Shown: positions 36,155 to 48,750 of the stretch, piece by piece
Layout: every line of letters begins with the position of its first letter
Position numbering within the stretch: position 1 is the stretch's first letter
Source of the DNA: Bacillota bacterium
GTDB taxonomy: Bacteria; Bacillota; Clostridia; Christensenellales; Aristaeellaceae
Direction: 5' to 3'
Assembly (NCBI GenBank): GCA_023404345.1
Contig: JAEYCB010000047.1
Coordinates: forward strand, 1 to 64,000
Length of the DNA: 64,000 nt
The notes under the pieces: generated by a model
Database searches by the model: none
Seen by the model: the letters and a program-made list of their open reading frames with translations, nothing else
What the model was told of the DNA's origin: nothing
Position numbers and translations under genes: made by a program

Positions 36155-37522
36155 TTAACCAATCTGGGGCAGGCTCGCGGCAGCCACGCTCTGACCTACA
36201 CGACGGCTCTTTTCATCGGGCAAGTTCACTTGCATCTTCAGTTCAGGGTATTCGCTGCGCAGCACCTCCTGGGCTTTAGCCAACACCAGATCTCCGCCCT
36301 CTCCGCTGGTGACGCGGCCCATAAGCAATACGTGGTTGATATCATAGAACATGGCATAGAAGGCCAGCGTATAGCCCAAATACACGCCGATCGTCTCGTA
36401 GATGGCGCGCGCGCCCTCATCGCCCTGCTGCATTTTGCCCTGCACCACCTTGAGCTTTTCGGCGGGGCTGAGAGCGGAATCCAGCTCAATGCCTGCAGCA
36501 GGCGCAAGTTTGATGACCGCATCCTGCGAGAAATACTTCACGCCACAGCCAATGTCGCCGCTCCACTCATCCACCATGGCGTCCGGGGCCAGATCGCAGG
36601 GCACGAAGGCGAGCTCGTTGAGCCAGCCCGTGATGTTGCCCTTGGTATCCACATACCCGCCGGCTTCGCTGGTGCCCATGGCAATACCCAAAATGCCATC
36701 TTCACCCAAGCTCATGGCGCCGGCCAGCGCGGTCACATCGCCATCGTTGCACACGGTCAGGGGTACATCCCCGATCTCCTTTGCGGCGCGGATATAGATA
36801 TCCTTGACATACTTTTCATAATCTTCCGCGCCCACTTTGAGAAACAGCGACGCGCTCATGGTGTGGTTGTTGATATATACGCCCGCGCTGCTCACGCCGA
36901 TCGCATCTACTCGCGGCATTTTGGAGGCAGCAGTCTTCATAGCGCTGACGATTCCATCGAAATGATATGCGGGATCAGACTGGGTCTTAGGGAACCAGAC
37001 GACCTCCTCGCTATAGACGCTTTCACCGTTGATAACGGCAGACACCTTACGGTCACTTCCACCCGCATCAAAGCCAATGCGGCAGCCATCCAGATGGCGG
37101 CCAATAGGAGCAGAGGCATCCTTGCGCTGCGGAGCTTCAGCAGGCGTGGCGGCGTAATGTACTTCGAAATCATGTTCGTAAACATGCGCCATGAAGTTTG
37201 CGTCAAAGGCGCGCGCACCGCCCTCGCGGTACTGTCCCTTCACGCCTTCGTACACAGCTTTGCTTCCTGCGATGGTCACGCGGAAGCCGCCATATACCCA
37301 CAGCATGCTTTTCACCATGCGCTCCACCATACGCAGGTTAAGCGCGTCATCCTCCCCCTCCGGAAGGATGTGCATATCGTGCGTGGCAACCAACCCATCA
37401 TTGCGTTCCACCGCAATGCGGATTTCCGGCCCTTTTTCCGCGCGTGCGGCAAAGGCTTGCAGTCCCCGATAGATGGGGGTAAAAGCCGGGTCGAGCGGAG
37501 CCGTTACTTTCATTTTATCCAT
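36155..37522 (-). CDS. ROK-family sugar kinase-like protein with N-terminal extension
   Basis: 455 residues against about 300 for simple ROK kinases. The ATPase phosphate-1 motif is G-F-D-A-G-G-S-D-R-K at 150-159; I-G-V-S-S-A-G-V-Y, V-C-N-D-G-D-V-T-A and G-I-A-M-G-T-S-E-A-G-G-Y follow in ROK order. The usual zinc-binding Cys cluster (C-x-C-x-x-x-x-C) is not seen. Residues 1-145 are an extra alpha/beta domain I do not recognise. GGGAGG precedes the ATG. It probably phosphorylates a sugar, but the missing zinc motif leaves room for a non-catalytic role. It lies between its own A/T-rich leader and the structured element. Confidence 0.8.
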   Translation of the reverse strand: MDKMKVTAPLDPAFTPIYRGLQAFAARAEKGPEIRIAVERNDGLVATHDMHILPEGEDDALNLRMVERMVKSMLWVYGGFRVTIAGSKAVYEGVKGQYREGGARAFDANFMAHVYEHDFEVHYAATPAEAPQRKDASAPIGRHLDGCRIGFDAGGSDRKVSAVINGESVYSEEVVWFPKTQSDPAYHFDGIVSAMKTAASKMPRVDAIGVSSAGVYINNHTMSASLFLKVGAEDYEKYVKDIYIRAAKEIGDVPLTVCNDGDVTALAGAMSLGEDGILGIAMGTSEAGGYVDTKGNITGWLNELAFVPCDLAPDAMVDEWSGDIGCGVKYFSQDAVIKLAPAAGIELDSALSPAEKLKVVQGKMQQGDEGARAIYETIGVYLGYTLAFYAMFYDINHVLLMGRVTSGEGGDLVLAKAQEVLRSEYPELKMQVNLPDEKSRRVGQSVAAASLPQIG

Positions 37523-37644
37523 GTTTTCGTGCCTCCCAATTCATCAAATAAGTATGTTGTATTTCTTTGTATTTCTTTGTATTTCTTTTATACCTTCAAT
37601 TAACATTATATCGTATTATTCTTTTCTTGTCCATCCCCTTGACA

Positions 37645-37682
37645 ATAAGAAAAGCCCGACACCTTTTCAAAGGCATCGGACT
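37645..37682 (-). terminator. Terminator of the 38134 gene
   Basis: In minus-strand RNA AGTCCGATGCC (37682-37672) pairs, with G-U wobbles, with GGTGTCGGGCT (37663-37653), followed by TTTTCTTATTG. Confidence 0.75.
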
Positions 37683-37684
37683 TT

Positions 37685-38134
37685 TTAAAACGGCAGCCAA
37701 TCCAGCCGCCATAATACACATCCAACGGCAGTCAATGCAGCCAACGCGCTCAGACATACCCAGCGTGTGCGCCTGCGTGTTGGAGCAGGCAGGACCATCT
37801 CCAGAGGCACAGGCACAGGTACGGGCATCTGATCCGTAGGCACAGCGTCCTCGTCATTCTCCTCCAGCTCCTCCGCGTCACCGGAGGCTTCCGCCTGCAA
37901 CCAGTCCAAATTTTCCCACAATCGATCCAGCTCATCAGCGTGTTCAGGCGGACTTTGCCGTACCGAAGCAGGTCTGGGTGCAAACACAGGGGGATGCATC
38001 AGAGGCGAACTGCTTACCTGCACTGGGGCGACAGCATGTTTTTCCACAGCAGAAACCGTCCAGGGCGCATCCGGGCGAAGCAGGCTGTCTGCGCGCATGG
38101 GTTTAAGCAGCGCGCTGCCCTGTATCTGTGGCAT
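37685..38134 (-). CDS. Small tail-anchored membrane protein, unknown function
   Basis: 149 residues from the ATG at 38134, with AGGAGGAGG upstream. The N-terminal ~70 residues are polar and Pro/Val/Ser-rich; residues ~75-115 are acidic and probably helical (W-E-N-L-D-W-L-Q-A-E, E-E-L-E-E-N-D-E-D). A Pro-Val run and an Arg triplet precede one membrane helix (about 124-143) that ends the protein, so the bulk should face the cytosol. I do not recognise the family. It has its own extended -10 promoter and terminator. Confidence 0.65.
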   Translation of the reverse strand: MPQIQGSALLKPMRADSLLRPDAPWTVSAVEKHAVAPVQVSSSPLMHPPVFAPRPASVRQSPPEHADELDRLWENLDWLQAEASGDAEELEENDEDAVPTDQMPVPVPVPLEMVLPAPTRRRTRWVCLSALAALTAVGCVLWRLDWLPF

Positions 38135-38165
38135 TCCTCCAGCCTCCTCCTGTCCTGATAGGTTC

Positions 38166-38171
38166 ATTATA
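38166..38171 (-). promoter_or_regulatory. Extended -10 promoter of the 38134 gene
   Basis: Minus-strand TGGTATAAT: TATAAT at 38166-38171 with TG one base upstream, about 31 bases before the ATG. No good -35, which an extended -10 can tolerate. Confidence 0.55.
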
Positions 38172-38263
38172 CCATAATTACGCATGGATGTCTTTGACCA
38201 TTTACGCGTTTTTTTGACGAATCATTCGAAATAGACACATCTGCTGCGAAAACCATTTACGCC

Positions 38264-38288
38264 AAAGGGCCGCCCCGAAGGGCGACCC
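38264..38288 (-). terminator. Terminator of the pyruvate:ferredoxin oxidoreductase gene
   Basis: In minus-strand RNA GGGUCGCCC and GGGCGGCCC pair around a UUCG tetraloop (38288-38267) and are followed by UUUGG, 11 bases after the stop codon. Confidence 0.75.
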
Positions 38289-38299
38289 CGGAAAAGCGA

Positions 38300-41830
<3,531 letters not shown>

Positions 41831-41906
41831 CTAAAATTCTATGTTTTGAAAGAGCCGCCTGACTGTTTTTAGGCATGACAAACAGACGGAAGTTTCCAAC
41901 ATGCAT

Positions 41907-41935
41907 ATTATAGTTTGTTGCCAAATGCTTGTCAA
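41907..41935 (-). promoter_or_regulatory. Consensus promoter of the pyruvate:ferredoxin oxidoreductase gene
   Basis: Minus-strand TTGACA (41930-41935), exactly 17 bases, TATAAT (41907-41912): a full consensus match. The leader is about 80 bases long and contains complementary GCCT/AGGC segments. Confidence 0.85.
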
Positions 41936-41966
41936 CCGCCGAAGTGCCCGAAAACGCGGAAATTGC

Positions 41967-42005
41967 ACGAAAGGGCGCGGATCAGGAATTCTTTCCCCCG
42001 CGCCC
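41967..42005 (-). terminator. Terminator of the Rbs/dehydrogenase operon
   Basis: Minus-strand GGGCGCGG (42005-41998) and CCGCGCCC (41980-41973) pair around a 17-base loop and are followed by TTTCGTG. It lies about 25 bases after the dehydrogenase stop. Confidence 0.65.
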
Positions 42006-42028
42006 AACACCCGTCGTCTCCAGCAGTG

Positions 42029-42991
42029 TTACGAAATTTTGTCCAGCGTTTTGAGTACGCCCAGCACCTGCTGACGCGGCACACGTTCAGAGGGGCGGTT
42101 TTCTCTTGCCCGCTCCACAAAGTGCGAAAGTTCGCGTAGGAACCACCCGCTGGGCGGCAGGTTGGCCCCGCATTCTACCTTCACGGGATCTTCCACGTCA
42201 AAGTTGGTAACAGTACCATCTGCACCGTAGCCGGTCAGACCGTCATCACACACCAGAAGGCCACGTTCAAAGTAGACACGCCACCGGGCCGTGAAGGGCA
42301 GGCAGGCGTTAAACCATGCAGCTTCGGCACTGGCGGTGACGCCGCCAGCAAAGGCATAACGGAAGCGATACTGCTCCCGGCAAAGCGCATCAGGGCCGCC
42401 GCAGCTGGTATAATCCATGCTTTGGGGCTCTCCGAACACACTGACCATCACGTCCAGGTCGTGAATATGCAGATCGAAAGGCAAAAGGCCGCTTTTTTCC
42501 TTCTGGAACAGCCAGCTCCCCTGCACCCAGCCCGGCCGGGCGGAGAGCCGTTCGAAGCAGGCATCCAGCGGTTTGCCATATTGCCCATCCTCAATCACCT
42601 GATGAAGCGTCTCCACTTCACGGGTAAATTGCAGAACCTGCGCCACATACAGCTGCACACCTGCGCGGTCCGCCGCCTCATACATCTCCTGTGCATCTGC
42701 CAGCGACAGTGCGACAGGTTTTTCGGTAATTACATGTAAGCCCAGTCCGATCGCTTCCAGCGCCAGTGTCCTGTGCAAAAAGGTGGGCGCGCAGATGTCT
42801 GCCAACTCCACCTGCTCTGCGGCGCACAGCTGCGTCAGCGTAGCGTACAGAGGTACGCCCCATTCAGCGGCGCGGGCGCGATCCTGCTCGCTTTGCCCCA
42901 CCGCCGCCACGACCTGTGCGTCCGGGATGTGAAGATAGTTAAGATAGTGCGTGCTACCCATGCCGCCAAGGCCTACCAGCGCAATCCTCAT
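42029..42991 (-). CDS. Gfo/Idh/MocA-family oxidoreductase (second of two)
   Basis: 320 residues. The Rossmann motif is G-L-G-G-M-G near residues 7-12, and the catalytic-lysine motif is E90-K-P. The C-terminal domain has a D-L-H-I-H-D-L-D segment where the family places its active-site His. These enzymes use NAD(P) to oxidise or reduce sugars, inositols and keto-glycosides. AAGGAGGCG precedes the ATG, and the preceding stop is 12 bases upstream. Last gene of the sugar operon. It differs clearly from the other dehydrogenase here, so the two may catalyse opposite or successive redox steps. Confidence 0.92.
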   Translation of the reverse strand: MRIALVGLGGMGSTHYLNYLHIPDAQVVAAVGQSEQDRARAAEWGVPLYATLTQLCAAEQVELADICAPTFLHRTLALEAIGLGLHVITEKPVALSLADAQEMYEAADRAGVQLYVAQVLQFTREVETLHQVIEDGQYGKPLDACFERLSARPGWVQGSWLFQKEKSGLLPFDLHIHDLDVMVSVFGEPQSMDYTSCGGPDALCREQYRFRYAFAGGVTASAEAAWFNACLPFTARWRVYFERGLLVCDDGLTGYGADGTVTNFDVEDPVKVECGANLPPSGWFLRELSHFVERARENRPSERVPRQQVLGVLKTLDKIS

Positions 42992-43003
42992 GCCTTCGCC
43001 TCC

Positions 43004-43822
43004 TTACAGCTCAAAGCCATGTGCGCGCAGATAGTCCGCGCTGTCCAAAACGGCCTGGTCGATCTCAGCCAGATTTTTTGGTCCAGACTGAGTGAACTCA
43101 ATTTCGATACTGAAGGGGCTTGGGTTACCCGTCTCCTCCAGCGTGCGGAAGACGCCGGGGAAATCGACCCAGCCCTTGCCCAGTGCCGGAAAATCCCACA
43201 CGTTCGCTGCACCGGCCTTATCTTTGAGGTGCAGGTAGGCTACGTCGCTTACGCAAGCCCACAGATCCGCTACCGGGTCCACACCACCATAGAAAATAAC
43301 ATTTGCCGTATCATAGTTGATTTTGACCCGGTCGGACCCGACGAGTCGCACGATGTCGGACAGCACGGCACCCGTGCCATGGTCATGGCCGTGCGTTTCC
43401 AGCACCAGCGTCAGCCCGTAGCGTTCCAGATAAGGCACCAACGCGCGGATACTTTGCGCCACGGTGGGATTGTCCGCGACGGCGTTGTCCTTGAGGTGCG
43501 CCTCTCCGATGGAGGAGACGATGTAGTCGCAGCCGAAGAACGCGGCCAGGCGGATGTTCTTGACAAAATCCGGGATGCGCTCCGGGTCCATGAGGTTGCA
43601 GTGCCCGCTCATGGCGAAGGGACGAATCTGCGCGGCTTGCAGCTCGTCCTGAATGGATAGCAGGCGTTCGAAGGACATATCGGGAAAGACGTGCTCGGTC
43701 CAGCCCTTGGTAGCCGTCAGCTCAATGTAGTGAAAGCCCGCGCGCCGGATACCATCGATGGCCTCCTCAATGGAATAGCCATGATAGCAGTTGGAATTGA
43801 CCGCGATAATACGCTTTTCCAT
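43004..43822 (-). CDS. TIM-barrel sugar phosphate isomerase/epimerase-like protein
   Basis: 272 residues from the ATG at 43822 (GAGAGGTG upstream); a GTG at 43837 overlaps the upstream stop and is less likely. AP-endonuclease-2/xylose-isomerase-like barrel with the metal-ligand series L-E-T-H-G, N-Y-D-T-A-N, L-H-L-K-D-K and E-I-E-F. Relatives include IolE/IolI, sugar epimerases and the catalytic chain of C-deglycosylating enzymes. It lies between two Gfo/Idh/MocA dehydrogenases, so it likely acts on a keto-sugar or keto-glycoside intermediate. Exact reaction unknown. Confidence 0.88.
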   Translation of the reverse strand: MEKRIIAVNSNCYHGYSIEEAIDGIRRAGFHYIELTATKGWTEHVFPDMSFERLLSIQDELQAAQIRPFAMSGHCNLMDPERIPDFVKNIRLAAFFGCDYIVSSIGEAHLKDNAVADNPTVAQSIRALVPYLERYGLTLVLETHGHDHGTGAVLSDIVRLVGSDRVKINYDTANVIFYGGVDPVADLWACVSDVAYLHLKDKAGAANVWDFPALGKGWVDFPGVFRTLEETGNPSPFSIEIEFTQSGPKNLAEIDQAVLDSADYLRAHGFEL

Positions 43823-43833
43823 GGCCGCACCTC

Positions 43834-44871
43834 TCACTCGTTGACTCGCACGGCACGCCCCGTCTCGGACGACTGAATGCTGGCGAACACCGCGCGCATG
43901 GCGGGCAGTACGCTTTCGGCGCTGATGCCCTCGCAGGACGGGTCGTTCAGGCAGTCCACAAACAGGTCGATGATGCCGGACTTGGTCTGGTTGTCGTTGG
44001 TCTGGATCTGGTCCACGTCATAGTTTTCGACGGTACCGTCGCGGTGAATGAGCACCAGCGTATGCGCCGGGTCGTCGTAGATGCGCAGCACGCCCTCCGT
44101 GCCGTTGATCACGGTCGAATTGTCCTCCGGGCCATAGTTGGTCCAGGAGGCGCTCATGGTTCCCATGGCCCCGCCGCTCATGCGATAGATGCACACAGCG
44201 TTATCGTCCACGGTGATGGGGCTGCCGTCGGCGAATTTCTTATCCAGCGTGGTCAGGCTCGCCGTAGTTTCCACCACTACCTGGTCCAGCAAAAACTGAA
44301 TCAAGTCGGTTTTGTGCACGCCCAGGTCCGCCATGGCGCCCATGGCTGCGCGCTTCTTGTCAAAAAACCAGGTACTCTGGCCTGGGTCTACGCTCCACGT
44401 CTCCGGCCCACCATGGCGAAACGCCGTACGGAAGGTGAGCGGCTTGCCGATAGCCCCTGCGCGAATGAGTTCGCGCGCCTTCTGATGCGCACCCGCCAAA
44501 CGCTGGTTCTGATCGATCATAAGGTACTTGCCGCTCTTTTTAGCGGCGGCTACCATGCGCTCGCAATCTTCCAGCGTGGTAGCCATAGGCTTTTCACACA
44601 GCACATGCTTGCCCGCCTCCAGTGCTGCCACGGTGATTTCCGCGTGGCTGACGTTGGCCGAACACACGCTCACCGCGTCGATGGCCGGGTCGGCCAGCAG
44701 CGCCTCGTAGCTTTCATATGCCTTCGCGCCGTACTGCGCGGCCAGCGCCTGCGCGCGCTCCTGGTTCAGGTCGTATAATCCGGCGATATGTACACACGGA
44801 TTCTGTTCATATTCGGGCAGATGGCGCACCTGCGCAATCTTGCCGCATCCGATAATTCCGATATTGAGCAT
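43834..44871 (-). CDS. Gfo/Idh/MocA-family oxidoreductase (first of two)
   Basis: 345 residues. The N-terminal Rossmann fold begins I-G-I-I-G-C-G-K-I-A, and the catalytic lysine is in C-E93-K-P. The C-terminal domain carries M-A-D-L-G-V-H-K-T-D with the family's active-site His. It probably oxidises the imported sugar, or a hydroxyl on its ring, with NAD(P). It follows the permease gene by 28 bases and precedes the isomerase by 11 bases, so all are one operon with the transporter. Confidence 0.93.
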   Translation of the reverse strand: MLNIGIIGCGKIAQVRHLPEYEQNPCVHIAGLYDLNQERAQALAAQYGAKAYESYEALLADPAIDAVSVCSANVSHAEITVAALEAGKHVLCEKPMATTLEDCERMVAAAKKSGKYLMIDQNQRLAGAHQKARELIRAGAIGKPLTFRTAFRHGGPETWSVDPGQSTWFFDKKRAAMGAMADLGVHKTDLIQFLLDQVVVETTASLTTLDKKFADGSPITVDDNAVCIYRMSGGAMGTMSASWTNYGPEDNSTVINGTEGVLRIYDDPAHTLVLIHRDGTVENYDVDQIQTNDNQTKSGIIDLFVDCLNDPSCEGISAESVLPAMRAVFASIQSSETGRAVRVNE

Positions 44872-44899
44872 TCTTTTTCCCTTCCTCTCTTGCAGACCG

Positions 44900-45940
44900 T
44901 CAGGCAGTGGCTTCCTTCTTTTGCAGGAGCACCGCGGCGATTACAATGAAGCCTTTGAACGCCTCGCGCAGGAAGGGCGGTACACCCATAAGGTTAAGCA
45001 GGTTGTTCATCACTGCGATGATGAGCATACCCAGCACTGTACCCAGAATGGAGCCGCGGCCGCCGCTCATGCTGGTTCCGCCCACCACAACTGCGGCAAT
45101 GGCGTCCATCTCGTAGCCGCTACCGGCATTGGCATAGTCCATGCTGCCGATGCGCGACACCTGAATGACGGCCGTCACTGCCACCAGCGCGCCCATGAGC
45201 ACATAGATCAGGCCCTTGACGCGCTCCACATTCACGCCGGAGAGACGTGCCGTGCGCTCATTGGAACCCACAGCGTACACATGGCGGCCAAACGGCGTAT
45301 ACCGCGACACGATGTGCAGAATCACCGCCGCCACCAGCCAGTAGATGATGGGCAGGATGACCTCGCCGCCGATCTTGGTATTGGAGATGGCGAGGAAACC
45401 GCTGGGCACCTTGACCGCCGCGGTCTGCATGACCTGCTGGGTCACGCTGCGCAGAATCTTCATCATGCCCAGCGTGGCGATGAATGCCGGCAGCTTGCTC
45501 CGGGCAATCAGCACGCCGCTGATGCCGCCCAACAGGCAGCCGAAGATCACCCCTGCGACGATGCCGATGGCATAGGCCGGCACGCCGGTAATGCCGATGG
45601 AGGTGAGCAGGCCATCGGGGTACTGGTTGATAAAGACCATAATAACCGCGCCAATAGCGACCATCGTGGAGCCGACGGCCAGGTCGATGCCGCCGGAAAT
45701 GATGACAAACGTCATGCCCAGCGCCACGATGCCTACGCCCGCATTGTTGCGCAGGATATTGATCCAATTCTTTCCCCAGTTGGTGAACCACGCACCAAAG
45801 GATTCGTAATCAAATCCCAGGGCCACAGTCTGGAGGATCACCATCAGTGCCAGTACCAGGCCCGTGGAAAAGATGGGGTCAGACTTCCATTTGCGGCCGA
45901 TCTTCTCAAGAAGGGTCTGCCGGTTTGTCACTTGCGTCAT
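44900..45940 (-). CDS. Sugar ABC transporter permease, RbsC-like (CUT2)
   Basis: 346 residues with about eight to ten membrane helices. The family motif G-G-I-D-L-A-V-G-S-T-M-V follows the second helix, and V-V-V-G-G-T-S-M-S-G-G-R-G-S-I lies near the C-terminus. It forms the homodimeric pore for the adjacent ATPase and binding protein. GAGAGGAG precedes the ATG. The cargo is a monosaccharide or small polyol by family, or a small glycoside given the dehydrogenases downstream. Confidence 0.94.
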   Translation of the reverse strand: MTQVTNRQTLLEKIGRKWKSDPIFSTGLVLALMVILQTVALGFDYESFGAWFTNWGKNWINILRNNAGVGIVALGMTFVIISGGIDLAVGSTMVAIGAVIMVFINQYPDGLLTSIGITGVPAYAIGIVAGVIFGCLLGGISGVLIARSKLPAFIATLGMMKILRSVTQQVMQTAAVKVPSGFLAISNTKIGGEVILPIIYWLVAAVILHIVSRYTPFGRHVYAVGSNERTARLSGVNVERVKGLIYVLMGALVAVTAVIQVSRIGSMDYANAGSGYEMDAIAAVVVGGTSMSGGRGSILGTVLGMLIIAVMNNLLNLMGVPPFLREAFKGFIVIAAVLLQKKEATA

Positions 45941-45965
45941 TGTCGTTTACTCCTCTCGCCTGCGT

Positions 45966-47444
45966 TCAGCCGCCGGTTGCCAGCCGCATCATTTCGTGTT
46001 CGTTCATGGTTTCGCCCTTGACCTCAGCCTGAATATCGCCATGGTATAGCACCAGCGCCCGGTCGCACACGCGGATGATTTCCTGGGCCTCATTGGAAAG
46101 CACTACTACGGCCACGCCCTGGTCCGCCAGGCGCAGGATGATGTCGTAGATCTCCTCCTTGGCGCCCACGTCCACGCCTTGGGTGGGATTGTCCAGGATC
46201 AAGAGCGACGGGTTGGCACTAAGCCACTTGGCCAGCACCACCTTTTGCTGATTGCCGCCAGAGAGGCTGGTAATGGGGTCCTCCGGCTTTTCCATTTTGA
46301 TATGAAGCTCCCGGCGCTGGCGGTCAAATTCCTCGCGCTGTGCCTTGCGGTCGATCAGGCCGCGGCGCGCCAGCCGGGGCCAGGTGACGATAGAGCCGTT
46401 TTCCAGGATGTTCATGTCCTTGATAATGCCGTTTTCCTTGCGGTTACGCGGCACATAACCGATGCCCAGCGCCAGCGCCTGCTGGGTGGAGTGCATCTGC
46501 ACAGGCTTGCCGCCCACGATGATGTTGCCCTGATACTTACCCGCATCACCAAACACGGTGCGGAAAATCTCACTGCGACCATCGCCCAGAAGGCCCGTTA
46601 CGCCCAGCACCTCACCCGCGCGCACGCTCAGGCTGATGTGGCGGCAGTGCGGTTCCTGGGTCAGATCCTCCAAGCGGAGCACCTCGTCGCCAAGGGTGGC
46701 GTTTCGGTTGAGTGGCTCGTTGCGTACGTCGTGACCCACCATGTCGTGAGCGAGCATATCGGTGGTTACGTCTTTGACATAGCCTGCCGACACCATCACG
46801 CCGTCGCGCAGGACCGTATAGCGGTCGCAAATTTCCATGACCTCGCGCAACTTGTGGGAGATAAACACAACGCCTACGTTCTGCTGTTTCAGCGTGCGCA
46901 GGATCTCAAATACATGTTCAATCTCCGGGTCGGTCAAAGAGGTGGTAGGTTCATCCATGATAATAATCTGGGCATTCATCAAAAGCGCACGGGAAATTTC
47001 CACAATCTGCTTGTAGGAAGCATCCAGATCGCGCACCATGGTGCGTGGGTCCAGTGTAAGCGCCATGCGCTCAAATACCTTCCGGGTTTCCGCAATCATG
47101 CGCGGATGATCCAGAAAGCCGTTTTTCTTTTTTAATTCCCGGCCAATGAACATATTTTCATAGATCGGGAGGTCGTTAATCAGATTCAGTTCCTGATGGA
47201 TAAAGGCAATACCCGCGTCCAGCGACTGGCCGGGATTTAGGAAGGTCTGCGGCTTATCATCCAGCAAAATCTGGCCCGCGTCAGGCCGGAGCACGCCGCC
47301 TAAAATATTCATCAGCGTGCTTTTGCCCGCGCCGTTCTCGCCCAGCAGCGCACAGATTTCTCCGCCGCGAAGCGAAAAATCGACGGATTTCAAAACATCG
47401 TTCGCACCGAAAGATTTCACGATCCCAAGCATGGAGAGGTTCAT
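45966..47444 (-). CDS. Sugar ABC transporter ATP-binding protein, RbsA/MglA-like
   Basis: 492 residues with two fused ABC domains. Domain one has the Walker A G-E-N-G-A-G-K-S-T and Walker B I-I-I-M-D-E-P-T. Domain two has the degenerate P-loop G-L-L-G-D-G-R-S-E, the signature L-S-G-G-N-Q-Q-K and L-I-L-D-N-P-T-Q-G-V-D, with Asn replacing Glu in Walker B as usual for this family. It drives the Rbs-type permease. The ribosome-binding site is weak, and a hairpin separates it from the binding-protein gene, so it should be less abundant than that protein. Confidence 0.95.
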   Translation of the reverse strand: MNLSMLGIVKSFGANDVLKSVDFSLRGGEICALLGENGAGKSTLMNILGGVLRPDAGQILLDDKPQTFLNPGQSLDAGIAFIHQELNLINDLPIYENMFIGRELKKKNGFLDHPRMIAETRKVFERMALTLDPRTMVRDLDASYKQIVEISRALLMNAQIIIMDEPTTSLTDPEIEHVFEILRTLKQQNVGVVFISHKLREVMEICDRYTVLRDGVMVSAGYVKDVTTDMLAHDMVGHDVRNEPLNRNATLGDEVLRLEDLTQEPHCRHISLSVRAGEVLGVTGLLGDGRSEIFRTVFGDAGKYQGNIIVGGKPVQMHSTQQALALGIGYVPRNRKENGIIKDMNILENGSIVTWPRLARRGLIDRKAQREEFDRQRRELHIKMEKPEDPITSLSGGNQQKVVLAKWLSANPSLLILDNPTQGVDVGAKEEIYDIILRLADQGVAVVVLSNEAQEIIRVCDRALVLYHGDIQAEVKGETMNEHEMMRLATGG

Positions 47445-47483
47445 TTGTTCACATCCGTTCTCAAAATCCTCTTATAATCGGGG

Positions 47484-47515
47484 AAAAGGGCCATGGCACG
47501 GCCACGGCCCCTTTT
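47484..47515 (-). terminator. Intra-operon hairpin after the Rbs-type binding protein
   Basis: Minus-strand AAAAGGGGCC (47515-47506) and GGCCCTTTT (47492-47484) pair around 13 bases. The U tract is short (four T's, part of the stem), so partial termination or 3'-end protection is more likely than a full stop. Confidence 0.6.
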
Positions 47516-47529
47516 GAAAGAGCGGGAAA

Positions 47530-48477
47530 TCAATAGATGGTGTTGCTGGGATCGAGATACTCATCCACGTTGGTGGCGTCCACGATCTGAGAGGGGATCA
47601 CCTTCACAGCCTCAACGGTCTCGCCGCCGAGCACACTGAGGGCCACGTCGAGGCAATCCTTGATCATCAGGGGGCTGTAGAGCGCGGAGCAGGCATGGAT
47701 CTCGTCGGCCTTTTCCTTAATGATGTTGAAGTATTCCTGGCATCCGCCGCCGCCGGTGATGGCCTTGATGTCGGTACGGCCGGCATCCTCGATGGCCTGC
47801 AGGGCGCCGATGGAGGTTTCATCATCCAGGCTATAGACAGCGTCGATTTCGGGATTGGCGGTCAGGATATCAGCCATATCCTTCAGGCCGTCCTCACGGG
47901 TGAAGGCGGTAGCGTACTCGATGATCTTCACGTCAGGAGCGATTTCGGCCATAGTCTCGGTGAAGCCCTTCATGCGCAGCTCGGACACAGAACCGGAGGT
48001 AGGAACAGGCAGCGCCACGACGGTGCCGGTGGTGCCGATCTTCTCAACGATGTAGTTGGCGCTGGCAACGCCCATGCTCTCGTTGTCGCCGGTTACCTTG
48101 TAGATGCCCTCGGCGGGAATGTCCATATCGAAAGCCACAACGGTGATGCCCTGATCGATAGCGTTCTGGGCAGCCACTTCCATGCCGGTCCACTGAGGAG
48201 CGACGACGATGGCCTGAGCGCCCCAGAGGATGACCTCATCAAACTGAGCGGTCATTTCCTCAGCGTTGCTGGAGGTGAGCAGCTTGTACTCGATGGTGCC
48301 AGCCGCCTCCAGCTCCTTGCAGTACTGCTCGGCGTTGTAGGTGATGCCGCCCACCCAGCCATGGGTCACAGCGGGCACAAGCACGCCAATCTTATACTTG
48401 GTGGTTTCAGCGGTCGCCATGGTAACCATGCCAAGGCACAGCGCCAGAGCCAGAACGATGGCCAAAAGCTTTTTCAT
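47530..48477 (-). CDS. Sugar ABC transporter substrate-binding protein, RbsB-like
   Basis: 315 residues from the ATG at 48477 (GGAGG upstream). The signal peptide (M-K-K-L-L-A-I-V, cleavage near A-T-A) has one Cys but no proper lipobox (L-A-L-C-L), so the mature protein seems not lipidated. The periplasmic-binding type 1 fold shows V-A-F-D-M-D-I-P, K-V-T-G-D-N-E-S and V-Y-S-L-D-D-E-T, where RbsB relatives contact the sugar. First gene of the operon behind a near-consensus promoter, with the LacI gene divergently placed. Confidence 0.93.
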   Translation of the reverse strand: MKKLLAIVLALALCLGMVTMATAETTKYKIGVLVPAVTHGWVGGITYNAEQYCKELEAAGTIEYKLLTSSNAEEMTAQFDEVILWGAQAIVVAPQWTGMEVAAQNAIDQGITVVAFDMDIPAEGIYKVTGDNESMGVASANYIVEKIGTTGTVVALPVPTSGSVSELRMKGFTETMAEIAPDVKIIEYATAFTREDGLKDMADILTANPEIDAVYSLDDETSIGALQAIEDAGRTDIKAITGGGGCQEYFNIIKEKADEIHACSALYSPLMIKDCLDVALSVLGGETVEAVKVIPSQIVDATNVDEYLDPSNTIY

Positions 48478-48585
48478 GTTGGTTTCCTCCATTTCATAAT
48501 TTGTCCTCCGTTCGGCGGAGGGCCATGCAAAGGACCGGCGTATGGCTGCGCCGCCTGTATGCGCCTGTCTCTTTGTCGTAAGTGT

Positions 48586-48614
48586 ATGATAGCATGCAAA
48601 TTTTCACATGTCAA
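48586..48614 (-). promoter_or_regulatory. Promoter of the Rbs/dehydrogenase operon
   Basis: Minus-strand TTGACA (48609-48614), 17-base spacer, TATCAT (48586-48591) with TG one base before it, an extended -10. Confidence 0.8.
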
Positions 48615-48750
48615 TTCAGCACAGAAAGTTTTCATAAATTTACATCAATTCGCATATTTTCTGAATCTCTTATTTCTCACCATTTTTCAGGTCGTTCGAA
48701 TTATAAAAGCGTTTGTCACAAAAGAAAAATTACATTATTTATCGCTATCA

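Noticed and set aside
35904..36155. An 83-codon minus-strand frame starting at the ROK stop codon
   Set aside because: It reads through three hairpins and a terminator, and the sequence is better explained as structured RNA or repeat; no ribosome-binding site apart from ROK read-through.
41836..41905. Possible riboswitch in the pyruvate:ferredoxin oxidoreductase leader
   Set aside because: Only short complementary segments are visible; no known aptamer core and no expression-platform terminator.
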